Source: Streptomyces sp. NBC_01244 (GTDB taxonomy: Bacteria > Actinomycetota > Actinomycetes > Streptomycetales > Streptomycetaceae). From it: 64,000 bases of DNA. Positions 30,097-38,542 of the stretch are shown here, one piece after another. The notes beneath the pieces are model-generated. The model ran no database searches. It saw nothing but the letters and a program-made list of their open reading frames with translations, and was not told the origin of the DNA. Position numbers and translations under genes: made by a program. Each line of letters starts with the position of its first letter. Positions within the stretch are counted from its first letter, which is position 1. The stretch lies in NCBI RefSeq assembly GCF_035987325.1, contig NZ_CP108488.1, positions 4,030,001 to 4,094,000 on the forward strand. Reading direction: 5' to 3'.

Positions 30097-30459
30097 CTAA
30101 CGGCCGGGCCAGCACGGCTGGGAAATGAGCCGCTCCCACTCCTCGTCAGGATGCCCCGGAAGGGTGCGTCCGGCCTCCTGCCAGCGCTTGACGAGGGAGA
30201 GGTAGATCATCGAGGGGTCGTACGGGGCCTGCGCGTGCTGGGCCTGCGCGTACGGAGTCTGCTCGTGCGGGGCCTGCGTGTGCGGAGTCTGCGCGTGCGG
30301 GGCCTGGGCGTGCCGGCCGTGTGCGTGCGGGTACGGGTCCTGCGCGTACGGGGGCTGCCCGTACGGCGGCGGGGGCGCCGCCCGCGTCGTGCCGGGCTGC
30401 TCCGCACGGCTGGCCGGGATCCTCGCCCAGCCCCGGCCCTGTGCGCGCTCATCGCTCAT
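30097..30459 (-). CDS. Small protein with Gln/Pro/His repeats
   Basis: This 120-residue protein has a middle built from approximate five-residue repeats (HAQAP, HAQTP, HTQAP, HEQTP, YAQAQ), encoded by near-perfect 15-base repeats at about 30220-30350. The C-terminal 45 residues (IYLSLVKRWQEAGRTLPGHP, then DEEWERLISQPCWPGR) look folded and conserved-like. It is directly upstream of the phosphatase gene, 5 bases apart, so the two are probably co-expressed. No family recognised. Confidence 0.65.
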   Translation of the reverse strand: MSDERAQGRGWARIPASRAEQPGTTRAAPPPPYGQPPYAQDPYPHAHGRHAQAPHAQTPHTQAPHEQTPYAQAQHAQAPYDPSMIYLSLVKRWQEAGRTLPGHPDEEWERLISQPCWPGR

Positions 30460-30491
30460 CGCGGACCCCTCTCACGTCGTGTGACTGGCTC

Positions 30492-31793
30492 TCACGCTCT
30501 GTGCCCGGCGGCCGTGGCCCGGTCGGTCCGGGGCGCGCCGGTGGATCCCGTCAGCGGGCTCCGGGCCCCCAGACGCTTGCGGACTCCTGACACCAGTCTC
30601 CCCGCCGTGAAGCCGGCACCGTGCACGAATCGCATGGAAGGGCCGAATGAGGGAGCGGTCAGCAGCCCCGCGAAGAACAGCCCCGGCCACGAGGACTCGA
30701 AGCCGGGGCTCAGCTCCGGCGTCCCGCTCCGCCCCACGGTGGCCAGCGCGGCCCGCAGCCCCGCGTCGAGCAGCTCCAGCCGGGCCAGGTCCGGGGTGAA
30801 GCCGGTCGCCGCGATCACGTGCGAGGTGTCCAGGACGACGGACTCCCCGGAGGCGGTGGACAGCCCGAGCCGGGTCCGCCCGCCCGTCGGGACCGCCCGC
30901 TGCAACCGGTGCCCGAGCAGGACCGGGACCCGGTGCTCGAAGCGGTCCCGCAGCCACCAGGCCCCGGCCGGGCCCAGCGCGGTCGCCGCGATCCGCTCCC
31001 GGGTGGGCGCGGGCAGCCGGCGCACCGCCCAGGGCAGCTCCGCCCAGGCCCAGCTGCGCCAGCCGGTGCCGAGGCCGCTGTGCGGATCGCGCAGGGAGCG
31101 CAGCGGGGGCCGCCGCAGCGGCTGCGGGACGGTGTTCCAGTTCAGCCGGGACCGCCGGGCCACCAGGCACGGGCGGGCCCCGTTCTCCGCGAGCAGGGCC
31201 GCGGTCTCCAGGGCCGCCTGCCCGGCACCGAGCACGGCGACCTCGCGGCCGGCGAAGCGGGTCAGGTCGCGGTGGCCGCTGCTGTGCGAGTAGTGGGCCG
31301 CGGGCAGTTCCCGTAGCGCCTCGGGGTACCGGACGAACGGCATCACGCCCACGGCCAGCGCGACGGTCCGGGCGAGCAGCGGCGGCCCCTCGGCGGTGCG
31401 GATCAGGAAACCCCCGCCCTGCGGGGTGACTTCGGTGACGGTCGCCTCCTCCACCGGGGGTGCTGCGTGCCGGGCGAACCAGAGCCCGTACGCGCTGAAC
31501 GTCCCGATGGGCAGCGGAGTTCCGTGTTCGGCGGCGATCCCGCGGCCCGCGCAGTACTCGGTCAGTGTGTAACGCCCGCCGGGCGCCGAGAGGTTGGATG
31601 ACCACGGCTCCGATTTGAGGTACATGCCCTCGGGCATGTGGTCCCGCCAGGAGGCCATGGGCCGCCCGAGGACCCGCACCCCGAGCCCCGCACCGGCCGC
31701 GTGGGCGGCGATCGACAGCCCGTAGGGCCCCGCTCCGACCACCACGAGGTCGTCCATCCGTGTCACCGCAATCCTTCCAGCCTCATGGTTCAT
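30492..31793 (-). CDS. FAD-dependent oxidoreductase / flavin monooxygenase-like
   Basis: This 433-residue protein has the FAD-binding VVVGAGPYGLSIAAHAAG near the start and a second Rossmann motif VAVLGAGQAALETAALL (about residue 185), plus the ATG motif VIAATGFTPDL. This is the layout of flavin-containing monooxygenase-type enzymes that use NADPH and oxygen. ATG 31793 or GTG 31766 could be the start. Its substrate is not evident. It is next to the ATP-grasp gene, with the same orientation. Confidence 0.85.
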   Translation of the reverse strand: MNHEAGRIAVTRMDDLVVVGAGPYGLSIAAHAAGAGLGVRVLGRPMASWRDHMPEGMYLKSEPWSSNLSAPGGRYTLTEYCAGRGIAAEHGTPLPIGTFSAYGLWFARHAAPPVEEATVTEVTPQGGGFLIRTAEGPPLLARTVALAVGVMPFVRYPEALRELPAAHYSHSSGHRDLTRFAGREVAVLGAGQAALETAALLAENGARPCLVARRSRLNWNTVPQPLRRPPLRSLRDPHSGLGTGWRSWAWAELPWAVRRLPAPTRERIAATALGPAGAWWLRDRFEHRVPVLLGHRLQRAVPTGGRTRLGLSTASGESVVLDTSHVIAATGFTPDLARLELLDAGLRAALATVGRSGTPELSPGFESSWPGLFFAGLLTAPSFGPSMRFVHGAGFTAGRLVSGVRKRLGARSPLTGSTGAPRTDRATAAGHRA

Positions 31794-31901
31794 CCCCTGC
31801 CACCTGCGCCCCGGGCCGCCTTACGCCCCTACGCCCCCTACGCCCGTGAGCCCGTAAGCCCCTACGCCCGTAAGCCCGTACGGCGTCACCGCGTCAGGCC
31901 G

Positions 31902-33377
31902 TCACCGCGTCACCAGCTCGTCGGGCTCCGCCGGGGCCTCCGGCGGAGCGGACCGGGGGGCGGGCGCGCCCGAGGCTCCGGCCGCGGCCGGCGGGGGCAG
32001 CTCCCGGCCCCGCTGGCGCGGCGCTCGGACCACCGCCCGGGCCGTGCGGCGGCCCTGCGCGGGGACACCGCGCAGCACCCGCACGGCCTTGACCGCACCC
32101 CGCCCCAGGAAGGCGGCGAGCATCGCGAGGAACGGCATCGGGTCGTCGGCCGCGAACCACGCCGCCTCCACCTGCCCCCGCTCCCGGCCCGGTCCCCGGC
32201 CCCGGCCCACGGGCGTTGCCGCAGCCGTCCGTACGGACCGCCCCGGCTCGGCGCCCGCCCCGGCGGGCGGGGCCGGGGGGCGGCGCGGGAGCGAGCGGCC
32301 GCGCACCGCCGCGAGCAGGGCGTAGTTCTCCGCCACGAAGACCCGGCCGGGTCCGCCGGACGGCTCCGGGACCCGTTGGCCCGTCAGATCCAGGTACATC
32401 GCCTGGACCACGTCCAGGCCGCCCGTGTCGGTGAAGAGCCGGAACTGCGCCCCCGGCCGCGGGTTGAAGTCCACCAGGCGGAAGACGCCCCGCTCGTCCC
32501 GGCGGAAGTCCAGGTCCAGGATCCCCTGGTAGCCGAGCCGCTCGGCGAGCCGCAGCCCCGCCTCCTCCACCGCCGGGTCCGGCAGCCACCGCCCGACCGC
32601 CGTCAGCCCCGTACGCACCGGCCAGGACAGTTCCTTGCGCCCCGACCCGGTGATCAGCGGACGCCCGCCCCGGGCGAACGCGCCGTGGAAGAACCAGTCT
32701 GTGTCCGGCCCCGCCGGCAGGAACCGCTGGAGCAGCAGCCGGCTCCCCGCCTCCTCCGCGCGCTCGTACAGCCGGCGCGCCTCGGCGGCCGCGTGGAGCA
32801 GGGTGGTGCTGCGCAGGCCCGCGCCCTGGGGCAGCAGCCACGGCCGGCTCCACTTGGCGATCACCGGGAGCCCCAGCCGCCACGCGGCCTCCGCCGCCTC
32901 GGCCCCGCTCGCCGGGATCACGGTCTCCGGGTGGGGTACGTCCCACCGGACGCAGAGACGCGACAGCTCGGCCTTGTCCGCCACCCGCGCGGGCAGGTCA
33001 TCGGGCTGATGGGGAATCCGGAAACGGTCGCTCAGCATCGGCCCGACCCGGGACACCGCGATCGCGCTCAGGTCGTCCATCGCGATGAGCACCGCCGGGC
33101 GGCCGATCCGCTCGGAGACCCCGGTCAGGCACTCCAGCAGCGCTTCGGGCGCCTCGGGGTCGACGCCGCCCGAGGGCCCGGGATGCACGGCACGCAGGTA
33201 GCGCGAACGCCCCATGGGACCTCCCCCGGCCTCGACGACGGCATGGACCTCCACACCCGTGCGCCCAAGGGATCTGACGGCGCCGAGGGTTCCGTGGTGG
33301 AACGGATTCCGATCGAGTCTGAGCAGAACTGCGGGCACTTGGCTGGGATGCGCGTGCATGGGAACGGTGTCTTTCAC
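31902..33377 (-). CDS. ATP-grasp carboxylate ligase
   Basis: The protein has 491 residues. After an N-terminal Rossmann-like part, the ATP-grasp region includes VIAKWSRPWLLPQG, LQRFLPAG, LDLDFRRDE and DFNPRPGAQF, the metal-binding end. The last 110 residues are Pro/Ala/Arg-rich and probably disordered. Enzymes of this group join a carboxylate to an amine or other nucleophile with ATP. Which acid is unknown. It lies between the FAD enzyme and the divergent GH26 gene. Confidence 0.82.
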   Translation of the reverse strand: MKDTVPMHAHPSQVPAVLLRLDRNPFHHGTLGAVRSLGRTGVEVHAVVEAGGGPMGRSRYLRAVHPGPSGGVDPEAPEALLECLTGVSERIGRPAVLIAMDDLSAIAVSRVGPMLSDRFRIPHQPDDLPARVADKAELSRLCVRWDVPHPETVIPASGAEAAEAAWRLGLPVIAKWSRPWLLPQGAGLRSTTLLHAAAEARRLYERAEEAGSRLLLQRFLPAGPDTDWFFHGAFARGGRPLITGSGRKELSWPVRTGLTAVGRWLPDPAVEEAGLRLAERLGYQGILDLDFRRDERGVFRLVDFNPRPGAQFRLFTDTGGLDVVQAMYLDLTGQRVPEPSGGPGRVFVAENYALLAAVRGRSLPRRPPAPPAGAGAEPGRSVRTAAATPVGRGRGPGRERGQVEAAWFAADDPMPFLAMLAAFLGRGAVKAVRVLRGVPAQGRRTARAVVRAPRQRGRELPPPAAAGASGAPAPRSAPPEAPAEPDELVTR

Positions 33378-33509
33378 CTAGTCGGACCAAGCGGGGAGGG
33401 TGCGCACGTGCGAATGGCCTAGGCAGGGGTCACCGGACAGGCCATTCGTCAGATGTGATGCCTAACGTCTTTGGTAAGCACACCGATTCAGGAAAGCTCG
33501 GGAGACGCC

Positions 33510-35198
33510 ATGCCCAGACCACGCCGCCGACTGGCGAGCACCTGCATCGGAACGGTGACGGCCGGACTGCTCGCCACCGGGGCCGCTCTCGCGGCCCCGG
33601 AAGAGCAGAGCGGGGACACCAGTACGGCGGACATCGCCATGGGCGCCTACCTCGACTACGGGCCGCCCGGGGTGGCCCGCATCCCGTTCCTGTCGAACTG
33701 GCTGGGCGGCAAGGAGATCCGGGTCGGGCACACCTATCTGCCCGGTGACCAGTGGGCCGGCATCGAGGGCGGCGTCAGCTTCCTCGACGACTGGGCGCAG
33801 TGGCGGCTCCAGCGGGACGACCGGATGTTCGTCCTCAACGTGCCCATGCAGGAGCGCAACGAGGCCCGGGTCCCCGACTACCAGGTGGCCCAGCTGATCC
33901 GGGCGGGCGCGGACGGCCAGTACGACCGGCACTTCAAGAAGCTCGCCGAACGGCTGGTGGCGCTCGGCGTCCCGGACACGGTGATCGTGCTCGGCTGGGA
34001 GATGAACGGCACCACGTACACCCACCGCTGCGGGCCCGACCCGGAGAACTGGAAGGCGTACTGGAAGCGCGTCGTCAACACGATGCGCTCCGTGCCCGGT
34101 CAGAAGTTCAAGTTCGATTTCACCCCGAACCGCGGCACGGACGCGATCGGCTGGACCAAGTGCTACCCCGGCGACGACGTGGTCGACATCATCGGGATGG
34201 ACTCGTACGACCAGGGTCCCGGCCGGAACTTCGACGAACAGATCAGCCAGCCCTACGGGCTCCAGCAGCACGTCGACTTCGCACGGGCACACGGCAAAGA
34301 GATCTCGTACCCGGAGTGGGGGCTGTTCCGCAACGGGGACAACCCGGAGTACATGCGGCGCATGCTGCAGTGGATCCAGAAGCAGAAGCCGCTCTACCAC
34401 ACCATCACCGACTACTGCCCGCACGGCGTCTGGCAGTGCAAGCAGAACCCGGCCTCGACGAAGGTCTTCCGCGAGGCGCTGACCCCGCAGCGGCCCGACC
34501 CGGTGATCCCGACCCCGGTCATCCCGACCCCGGTCATCCCGACCCCGGTCGTCCCGACCCCCGTGGTGCCCACGCCGGTCGTCCCGACCCCGCAGGTCCC
34601 CACGCCGGAGATCCCGACCCCGGTCGTCACCCCGCCGGTCGTCACCCCGCCGGTCGTCACCCCGCCGGTCGTGCTCCCCAGCCCGGAGGTCCCGAGCCCG
34701 AGCCCCGTCGAGCCCAGCCCGCTGGTCCCGAGCCCCGCCGAGCCCAGCCCGGCCGAGCCCAGCCCGCAGGTCCCGAGCCCGGCCGTCCCGACGCCCCCGC
34801 CCGTGGTCCCCAGCCCGGAGATCCCGGTCGAACCCAGCCCGGCCGAACCCAGCCCGCTGGTCCCGAGCCCGGTCGCGCCCAGCCCGCTGGTCCCGTCCCC
34901 CGAGGTCAGCCCGGTCGTCCCGGAGGTCCCGAGCCCGAGCGCCAGCCCGGTCGTGCCCAAGCCGGACCCCGAGGTGCCGTCCCCGGCGCCCTCGCCGCTC
35001 GTACCGAAGCCCGAGCCGTCCCAGCCGCCCAAGCCGACGACGCCGCCCGTACCGTCCGTACCGCCCGTGTCGCCCGTCAACAGCACGGAGTGGTGCGTGC
35101 CGATCAACTTCGGCGAGTGGCTCTCCAAGCTGGTCGGCAAGCAGTCGGTCTGCGTCAAGGTCGACTGGGGCAAGGAGACCGGCTTCTGGCCCTTCTAG
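33510..35198 (+). CDS. Secreted glycoside hydrolase family 26-like protein with long Pro-repeat stalk
   Basis: This 562-residue protein has a signal peptide (about 1-35), a catalytic domain (about 40-325), a Pro-rich repeat region (about 330-525; PTPVIP, PTPVVP, TPPVV, PSPAEPS units) and a short C-terminal domain with two Cys (WCVPINFGEW, VCVKVDWG). VLGWEMNGT carries the expected acid/base Glu and SYPEWGLFRNG the nucleophile Glu of GH26 (beta-mannanase-type) enzymes. ATG 33510 follows GCTCGGGAGACGCC. It faces the polysaccharide operon and may trim, release or bind that polymer. Confidence 0.82.
   Translation: MPRPRRRLASTCIGTVTAGLLATGAALAAPEEQSGDTSTADIAMGAYLDYGPPGVARIPFLSNWLGGKEIRVGHTYLPGDQWAGIEGGVSFLDDWAQWRLQRDDRMFVLNVPMQERNEARVPDYQVAQLIRAGADGQYDRHFKKLAERLVALGVPDTVIVLGWEMNGTTYTHRCGPDPENWKAYWKRVVNTMRSVPGQKFKFDFTPNRGTDAIGWTKCYPGDDVVDIIGMDSYDQGPGRNFDEQISQPYGLQQHVDFARAHGKEISYPEWGLFRNGDNPEYMRRMLQWIQKQKPLYHTITDYCPHGVWQCKQNPASTKVFREALTPQRPDPVIPTPVIPTPVIPTPVVPTPVVPTPVVPTPQVPTPEIPTPVVTPPVVTPPVVTPPVVLPSPEVPSPSPVEPSPLVPSPAEPSPAEPSPQVPSPAVPTPPPVVPSPEIPVEPSPAEPSPLVPSPVAPSPLVPSPEVSPVVPEVPSPSASPVVPKPDPEVPSPAPSPLVPKPEPSQPPKPTTPPVPSVPPVSPVNSTEWCVPINFGEWLSKLVGKQSVCVKVDWGKETGFWPF
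34490..35065 (+). repeat. Coding tandem repeats in the GH26 stalk
   Basis: 15-base and 12-base units encode PTPVIP/PTPVV and later PSPxxPS-type motifs. Examples are repeated CGACCCCGGTCATCC around 34507-34560 and repeated CCCCGCCGGTCGTCA around 34630-34670. Such tracts are prone to length change. Confidence 0.8.
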
Positions 35199-35212
35199 GC
35201 GGGGCGTTCGGG

Positions 35213-36355
35213 TCATCGGACCCGCAGTTCGTTGAGCCGCGCCCGCCAGTCCCTCGCGGCGGGCAGCGCCTCCCGCAGTGCGTCCACCGCCCGCTCGCGC
35301 CCCGTCACCTGCGACTCGTGCAGTCGCAGCAGGGGCGCGAGCGCGGCCGTGGCCAGCAGGAAGCGCTGATTGACCACCGTCCGCGGCCGCCAGTGGTTCT
35401 TGTACGGCTCGTTGCCGCGCAGGAAGCTCACCACCGGGCGGCCTTCGGCGAGCGCGCGGGTGGTCTCGTAGCGCAGCAGCAGCGTGGCCACGTCCACCTT
35501 CCGGTCCCGCAGGTCGGGATCGGCGCCGTAGAGGTAGCCGCCGCTGAGCGCGCCCGAGAGCAGGGTGAGGTTGGCGGCCACCACCTTCCCGTCGAGCCGG
35601 AACTCGGCCAGTCGCCCCTCCCCCGCGCGCACCATCCGCCGCGTGGCCCGGGTCAGGTGTTCGGCGAAGCGGGGCTTGAGGTGTTCGGGGGTCACCCCGC
35701 GGCCGCGCCACTGCTTCTCGTGCAGCCGAAGCAAGGTCCGTACCGCTCGCGGCACTTCCTGCTCGGTGACCTCGTGCTCCTCGATCCCCGCCGCGTCGGT
35801 CTTGCGGAGCTTGGCCCGGACCCGCTGGGCGCCGGAGGACGGCATCCGCTTGACCAGCTCGTCGAAGGGCATGGCCGGCAGCTCCATGCAGGTGGAGTCG
35901 GTCAGCTTGCTGCCGATCCCGGGCCAGGCCGCGAACACGGCCTCGGCGGCGGCCCCGGGCCGCACCTCGCGCAGGTCCACGACCGCGCCCCGGGCGGCCC
36001 GGTGCAGGCCGTTGGCCAGGGCCGGGACGACCTGGTCGGCGTGCTCCGCGGCCACGAGCACGTCGAAGTAGTCGGTGATGCCCCCGCCGAGCGGCACGAG
36101 CAGCGGCAGCGGCCGGTGTACGAGCATCAGCGCGGCCGCGCCGACCAGTTCCTCCCCGCGCCGCACCAGGACGACGCGGAGCCGGCCGTCCTTGCCGTAG
36201 GACAGCCACCAGGAGTGCAGCCAGGCGTGGCTCTGGAAGGGAGTGGCGGTGGGACAGGCGCGGGCGAGCCGGTTCCACGGCTCCTCCAGCGCGGCGAACT
36301 GCCGGGGATCGCGGCACAGCGTCACCGACAGGGCCCCGGCGGAGCCGGAGGTCAT
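35213..36355 (-). CDS. GNAT-type acyltransferase (CelD/FemAB-like)
   Basis: This 380-residue protein has two GNAT-like halves, as in the CelD/BcsL-type acetyltransferase family. PFQSHAWLHSWWLSYG near the N-terminus and VSFLRGNEPYKNHWRPR near the C-terminus are typical. It may acylate or aminoacylate a polysaccharide or precursor. It is the last gene of the leftward polysaccharide operon; its start overlaps the Wzz-like gene stop by 4 bases, evidence for coupled expression. Confidence 0.8.
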   Translation of the reverse strand: MTSGSAGALSVTLCRDPRQFAALEEPWNRLARACPTATPFQSHAWLHSWWLSYGKDGRLRVVLVRRGEELVGAAALMLVHRPLPLLVPLGGGITDYFDVLVAAEHADQVVPALANGLHRAARGAVVDLREVRPGAAAEAVFAAWPGIGSKLTDSTCMELPAMPFDELVKRMPSSGAQRVRAKLRKTDAAGIEEHEVTEQEVPRAVRTLLRLHEKQWRGRGVTPEHLKPRFAEHLTRATRRMVRAGEGRLAEFRLDGKVVAANLTLLSGALSGGYLYGADPDLRDRKVDVATLLLRYETTRALAEGRPVVSFLRGNEPYKNHWRPRTVVNQRFLLATAALAPLLRLHESQVTGRERAVDALREALPAARDWRARLNELRVR

Positions 36356-37050
36356 CGCACCGACTCCTTCTCCTTGGCCGCGGCCGGCTCACCCTGCGCG
36401 GGCAGCGAGGCGTATTCCTCGACGGTCTCCACCGCGGCTTCCGCGACGGGCCCCTCGTCCCGCCGCCGGGCGGCGGGCCGGGCCAGCAGCCACAGCCCGC
36501 CCAGCAGCCCGCCGGCGCACAGGCCGACCGCACCGCTGAGGGCCGGGGACGCGGAGGCGGGGTCGCTGGGCGCGACGGCCTGGTTGAAGAGGAGCAGCTG
36601 CACGCCGGTGTTCTTGGCGGCCTGGTTGCTGCTCAGCGACAGGGCGTCGGCCACGGCATTGGCGATGTCGGCGGCCTCGCCGGCGCTCTTCGCGGTCCCG
36701 GTGATGGCGATCATCGGGGACTCGGGGGAGGTCTCGGCGCGGACCTGGGTCCGCAGCTTCTGCACGCCGATGCCCGCGCGGGGCTGGGCGTACGCGAGGG
36801 TCGAACTGCTGGTGGCGATGCGGGCGTAGGCCTGGGCGAAGCCGAGGGCGGTGGCAGGCTCGGTGGTGTCGTCGGGAACCGCGACGACGTAACTGGTGGC
36901 GGCGTACTCGGGCGCCTTGAGCACCCCGTACGCCCCGCCGGCGGCGAGCCCCAGCAGCGCGGCGGCGGGCAGCGGCCACCACGCGGGCGGCGGCAGCAGC
37001 CGCACCCGGCGCCGGTGGGTGGACTTCTTCTGGTCGGCGGTGTCCGCCAT
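36352..37050 (-). CDS. Wzz-like polysaccharide chain-length / co-polymerase protein
   Basis: This 232-residue protein has two membrane helices, near residues 20-45 (WWPLPAAALLGLAAGGAYGV) and 175-195 (ALSGAVGLCAGGLLGGLWLL). The periplasm-facing region between contains YVVAVPDDTTEPATALGFAQ, like YveK/Wzz proteins that set polymer length. No tyrosine kinase domain is attached. ATG 37050 follows GGAAAGAGGTACGCAC. It sits with Wzy and flippase genes, supporting Wzx/Wzy-type assembly. Confidence 0.75.
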   Translation of the reverse strand: MADTADQKKSTHRRRVRLLPPPAWWPLPAAALLGLAAGGAYGVLKAPEYAATSYVVAVPDDTTEPATALGFAQAYARIATSSSTLAYAQPRAGIGVQKLRTQVRAETSPESPMIAITGTAKSAGEAADIANAVADALSLSSNQAAKNTGVQLLLFNQAVAPSDPASASPALSGAVGLCAGGLLGGLWLLARPAARRRDEGPVAEAAVETVEEYASLPAQGEPAAAKEKESVR

Positions 37051-37117
37051 GTGCGTACCTCTTTCCTGGTGGACGGGTGCTTGCTTCGGGACCCGGTGCG
37101 GGCCCCTGGGGTGCGGA

Positions 37118-38542
37118 TCAGCCGATGTCGCCACCGGCGGCGGTGCCCCCTGGCGGGCCGTCACCGGCGCGGCCCCCGGCGGGCACTTCCCGGCCCGCCG
37201 CCGTCAAATCCGGCCCAGCCGGGGCCACATCCAGCCCCGCCGGGGCCACGTCCAGCCCTGCCGGGGCCACATCCAGCCCCTCCGGCGTTTGAGGAGCAGG
37301 GGTCCGGGGACTGGTCCCCGGAAACGGCGCCGCACGGTCCGGACCCACCGGGGCGGCGCCCCGAGCACCCCGGCCCGGGCCGGGCAGCGCCACCGCCCCC
37401 CGGGACCCGGCCGGCGAGCCGGCCATCGCGTGGTCGTACACGTGCAGCAGCTGCGCCGCCGAGCGGCCGATGTCGTAGCGCCGCACCACCCCCGGCGGCG
37501 GCAGCCGCCGGACGCCGGCCTCCATGTGCCCGCGCAGCGCCGCGACGAGCTCCTCCGTGCCGGTGCCGATCCGCCGCGCCCCCGGCGCCTGCGCCGCGGG
37601 CAGGTCGTCGATCGCCGGGCAGGTGACGTGCAGCACCGGCAGCCCCGCCGCCAGCGCCTCGATCACCGCCAGCCCGAACGCCTCCTCCCGCGAAGGGGAC
37701 ACGAACACGTCCATCGCGGCGAGCAGCGCCGGGATCCCGGGGGTCCGCCCGTCGGTGCTGTCGCCCAGCGGATCCCGCTCGCCCAGCAGGTGGATCCGGC
37801 TCTGCGCCCCCAGCTCGGCGGCGAGCCGGCGCAGCGCGGCCCGCTCCGGTCCGTCCCCGGCGAGCAGCAGGTGCGCGCCGGGCAGCGCCGCGACCGCCCG
37901 CACCAGGACGTCGAACCGCTTCCCCGGCACCAGCCGGCCGACGCCGCCGACGACGAAGGCCCGCTCGGGCAGTCCGGTCCGGGCCCGGGTGGTCCGCCGT
38001 ACGCCCTCGTCGAAGCGGAACCGCACGGCTTCGATCCCGTTCGGCACCACGTGCACCCTGCCGGCCGGCACCCCCCAGGCCTCCAGGCGGGCCGCCACGG
38101 TGTCCGATACGGCGACGGTCGCGGCTCCCAGCCGCTCGCTCGCCAGGTACAGGGCGCGTACCCCGCCCGACAGCGGCCGTCCCTCCATCTCGGCGGCGCC
38201 CAGGGAGTGTTCGGTCGCCACGCTCACCCGCACGCCCGCGAGCCGGGCCGCGAGGCGCCCGTACACGCAGGCCCGGTACAGGTGCGTGTGGACCAGGTCG
38301 TAGCGGCCCCGCCGGATGAACTTGGCCAGTTTGGGCACCGCCCCCAGGTCGCGGTTGCCGCGCATCCCGAGGTGGACGACCCGGACCCCGTCCGCGCGCA
38401 GCCCCTCCGCGACGGGCCCGGGGTTGGTCAGCGTCAGGACGTCGCAGCGCATCGGCATGTGCCGTAGCAGCAGCCGCAGTTGCTGCTCGGCGCCGCCGAC
38501 GCCGAGTCCCGTGATGACGTGCAGCACCTTCCCGGGGCTCAC
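37118..38542 (-). CDS. GT4-family glycosyltransferase with repeat-derived C-terminal tail
   Basis: The protein has 474 residues. VLHVITGLGVGGAEQQLR starts the GT-B fold (GGAE motif), and SPSREEAFGLAVIEALAAGL provides the E-x7-E nucleotide-sugar motif. The final roughly 90 residues (PEGLDVAPAGLDVAPAGLDV and similar) are translated from a GC-rich repeat array, so the natural protein may be shorter in function or the tail may be disordered. GTG 38542 overlaps the deacetylase stop by 4 bases. It adds a sugar during exopolysaccharide repeat-unit assembly. Confidence 0.85.
   Translation of the reverse strand: MSPGKVLHVITGLGVGGAEQQLRLLLRHMPMRCDVLTLTNPGPVAEGLRADGVRVVHLGMRGNRDLGAVPKLAKFIRRGRYDLVHTHLYRACVYGRLAARLAGVRVSVATEHSLGAAEMEGRPLSGGVRALYLASERLGAATVAVSDTVAARLEAWGVPAGRVHVVPNGIEAVRFRFDEGVRRTTRARTGLPERAFVVGGVGRLVPGKRFDVLVRAVAALPGAHLLLAGDGPERAALRRLAAELGAQSRIHLLGERDPLGDSTDGRTPGIPALLAAMDVFVSPSREEAFGLAVIEALAAGLPVLHVTCPAIDDLPAAQAPGARRIGTGTEELVAALRGHMEAGVRRLPPPGVVRRYDIGRSAAQLLHVYDHAMAGSPAGSRGAVALPGPGRGARGAAPVGPDRAAPFPGTSPRTPAPQTPEGLDVAPAGLDVAPAGLDVAPAGPDLTAAGREVPAGGRAGDGPPGGTAAGGDIG
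37215..37335. repeat. GC-rich tandem repeats within the glycosyltransferase 3' end
   Basis: Three 21-base units of the type CCGGGGCCACATCCAGCCCC are followed by the element TCCGGCGTTTGAGGAGCAGG and GGTCCGGGGACTGGTCCCCGG-like hairpin sequence. It matches the intergenic element at 22952-23075. Confidence 0.8.

Noticed and set aside
27515..30100. Plus-strand frame of 861 residues
   Set aside because: It is antisense to the phosphatase gene, which has clear PAS, GAF, PP2C and ATPase motifs on the other strand.
33462..36533. Very long minus-strand frame of 1023 residues
   Set aside because: It runs antisense to the GH26 gene and then out of frame with the acyltransferase gene. Its composition is Arg/Gly/Asp repeats from GC-skewed codons, the usual shadow in high-GC DNA.
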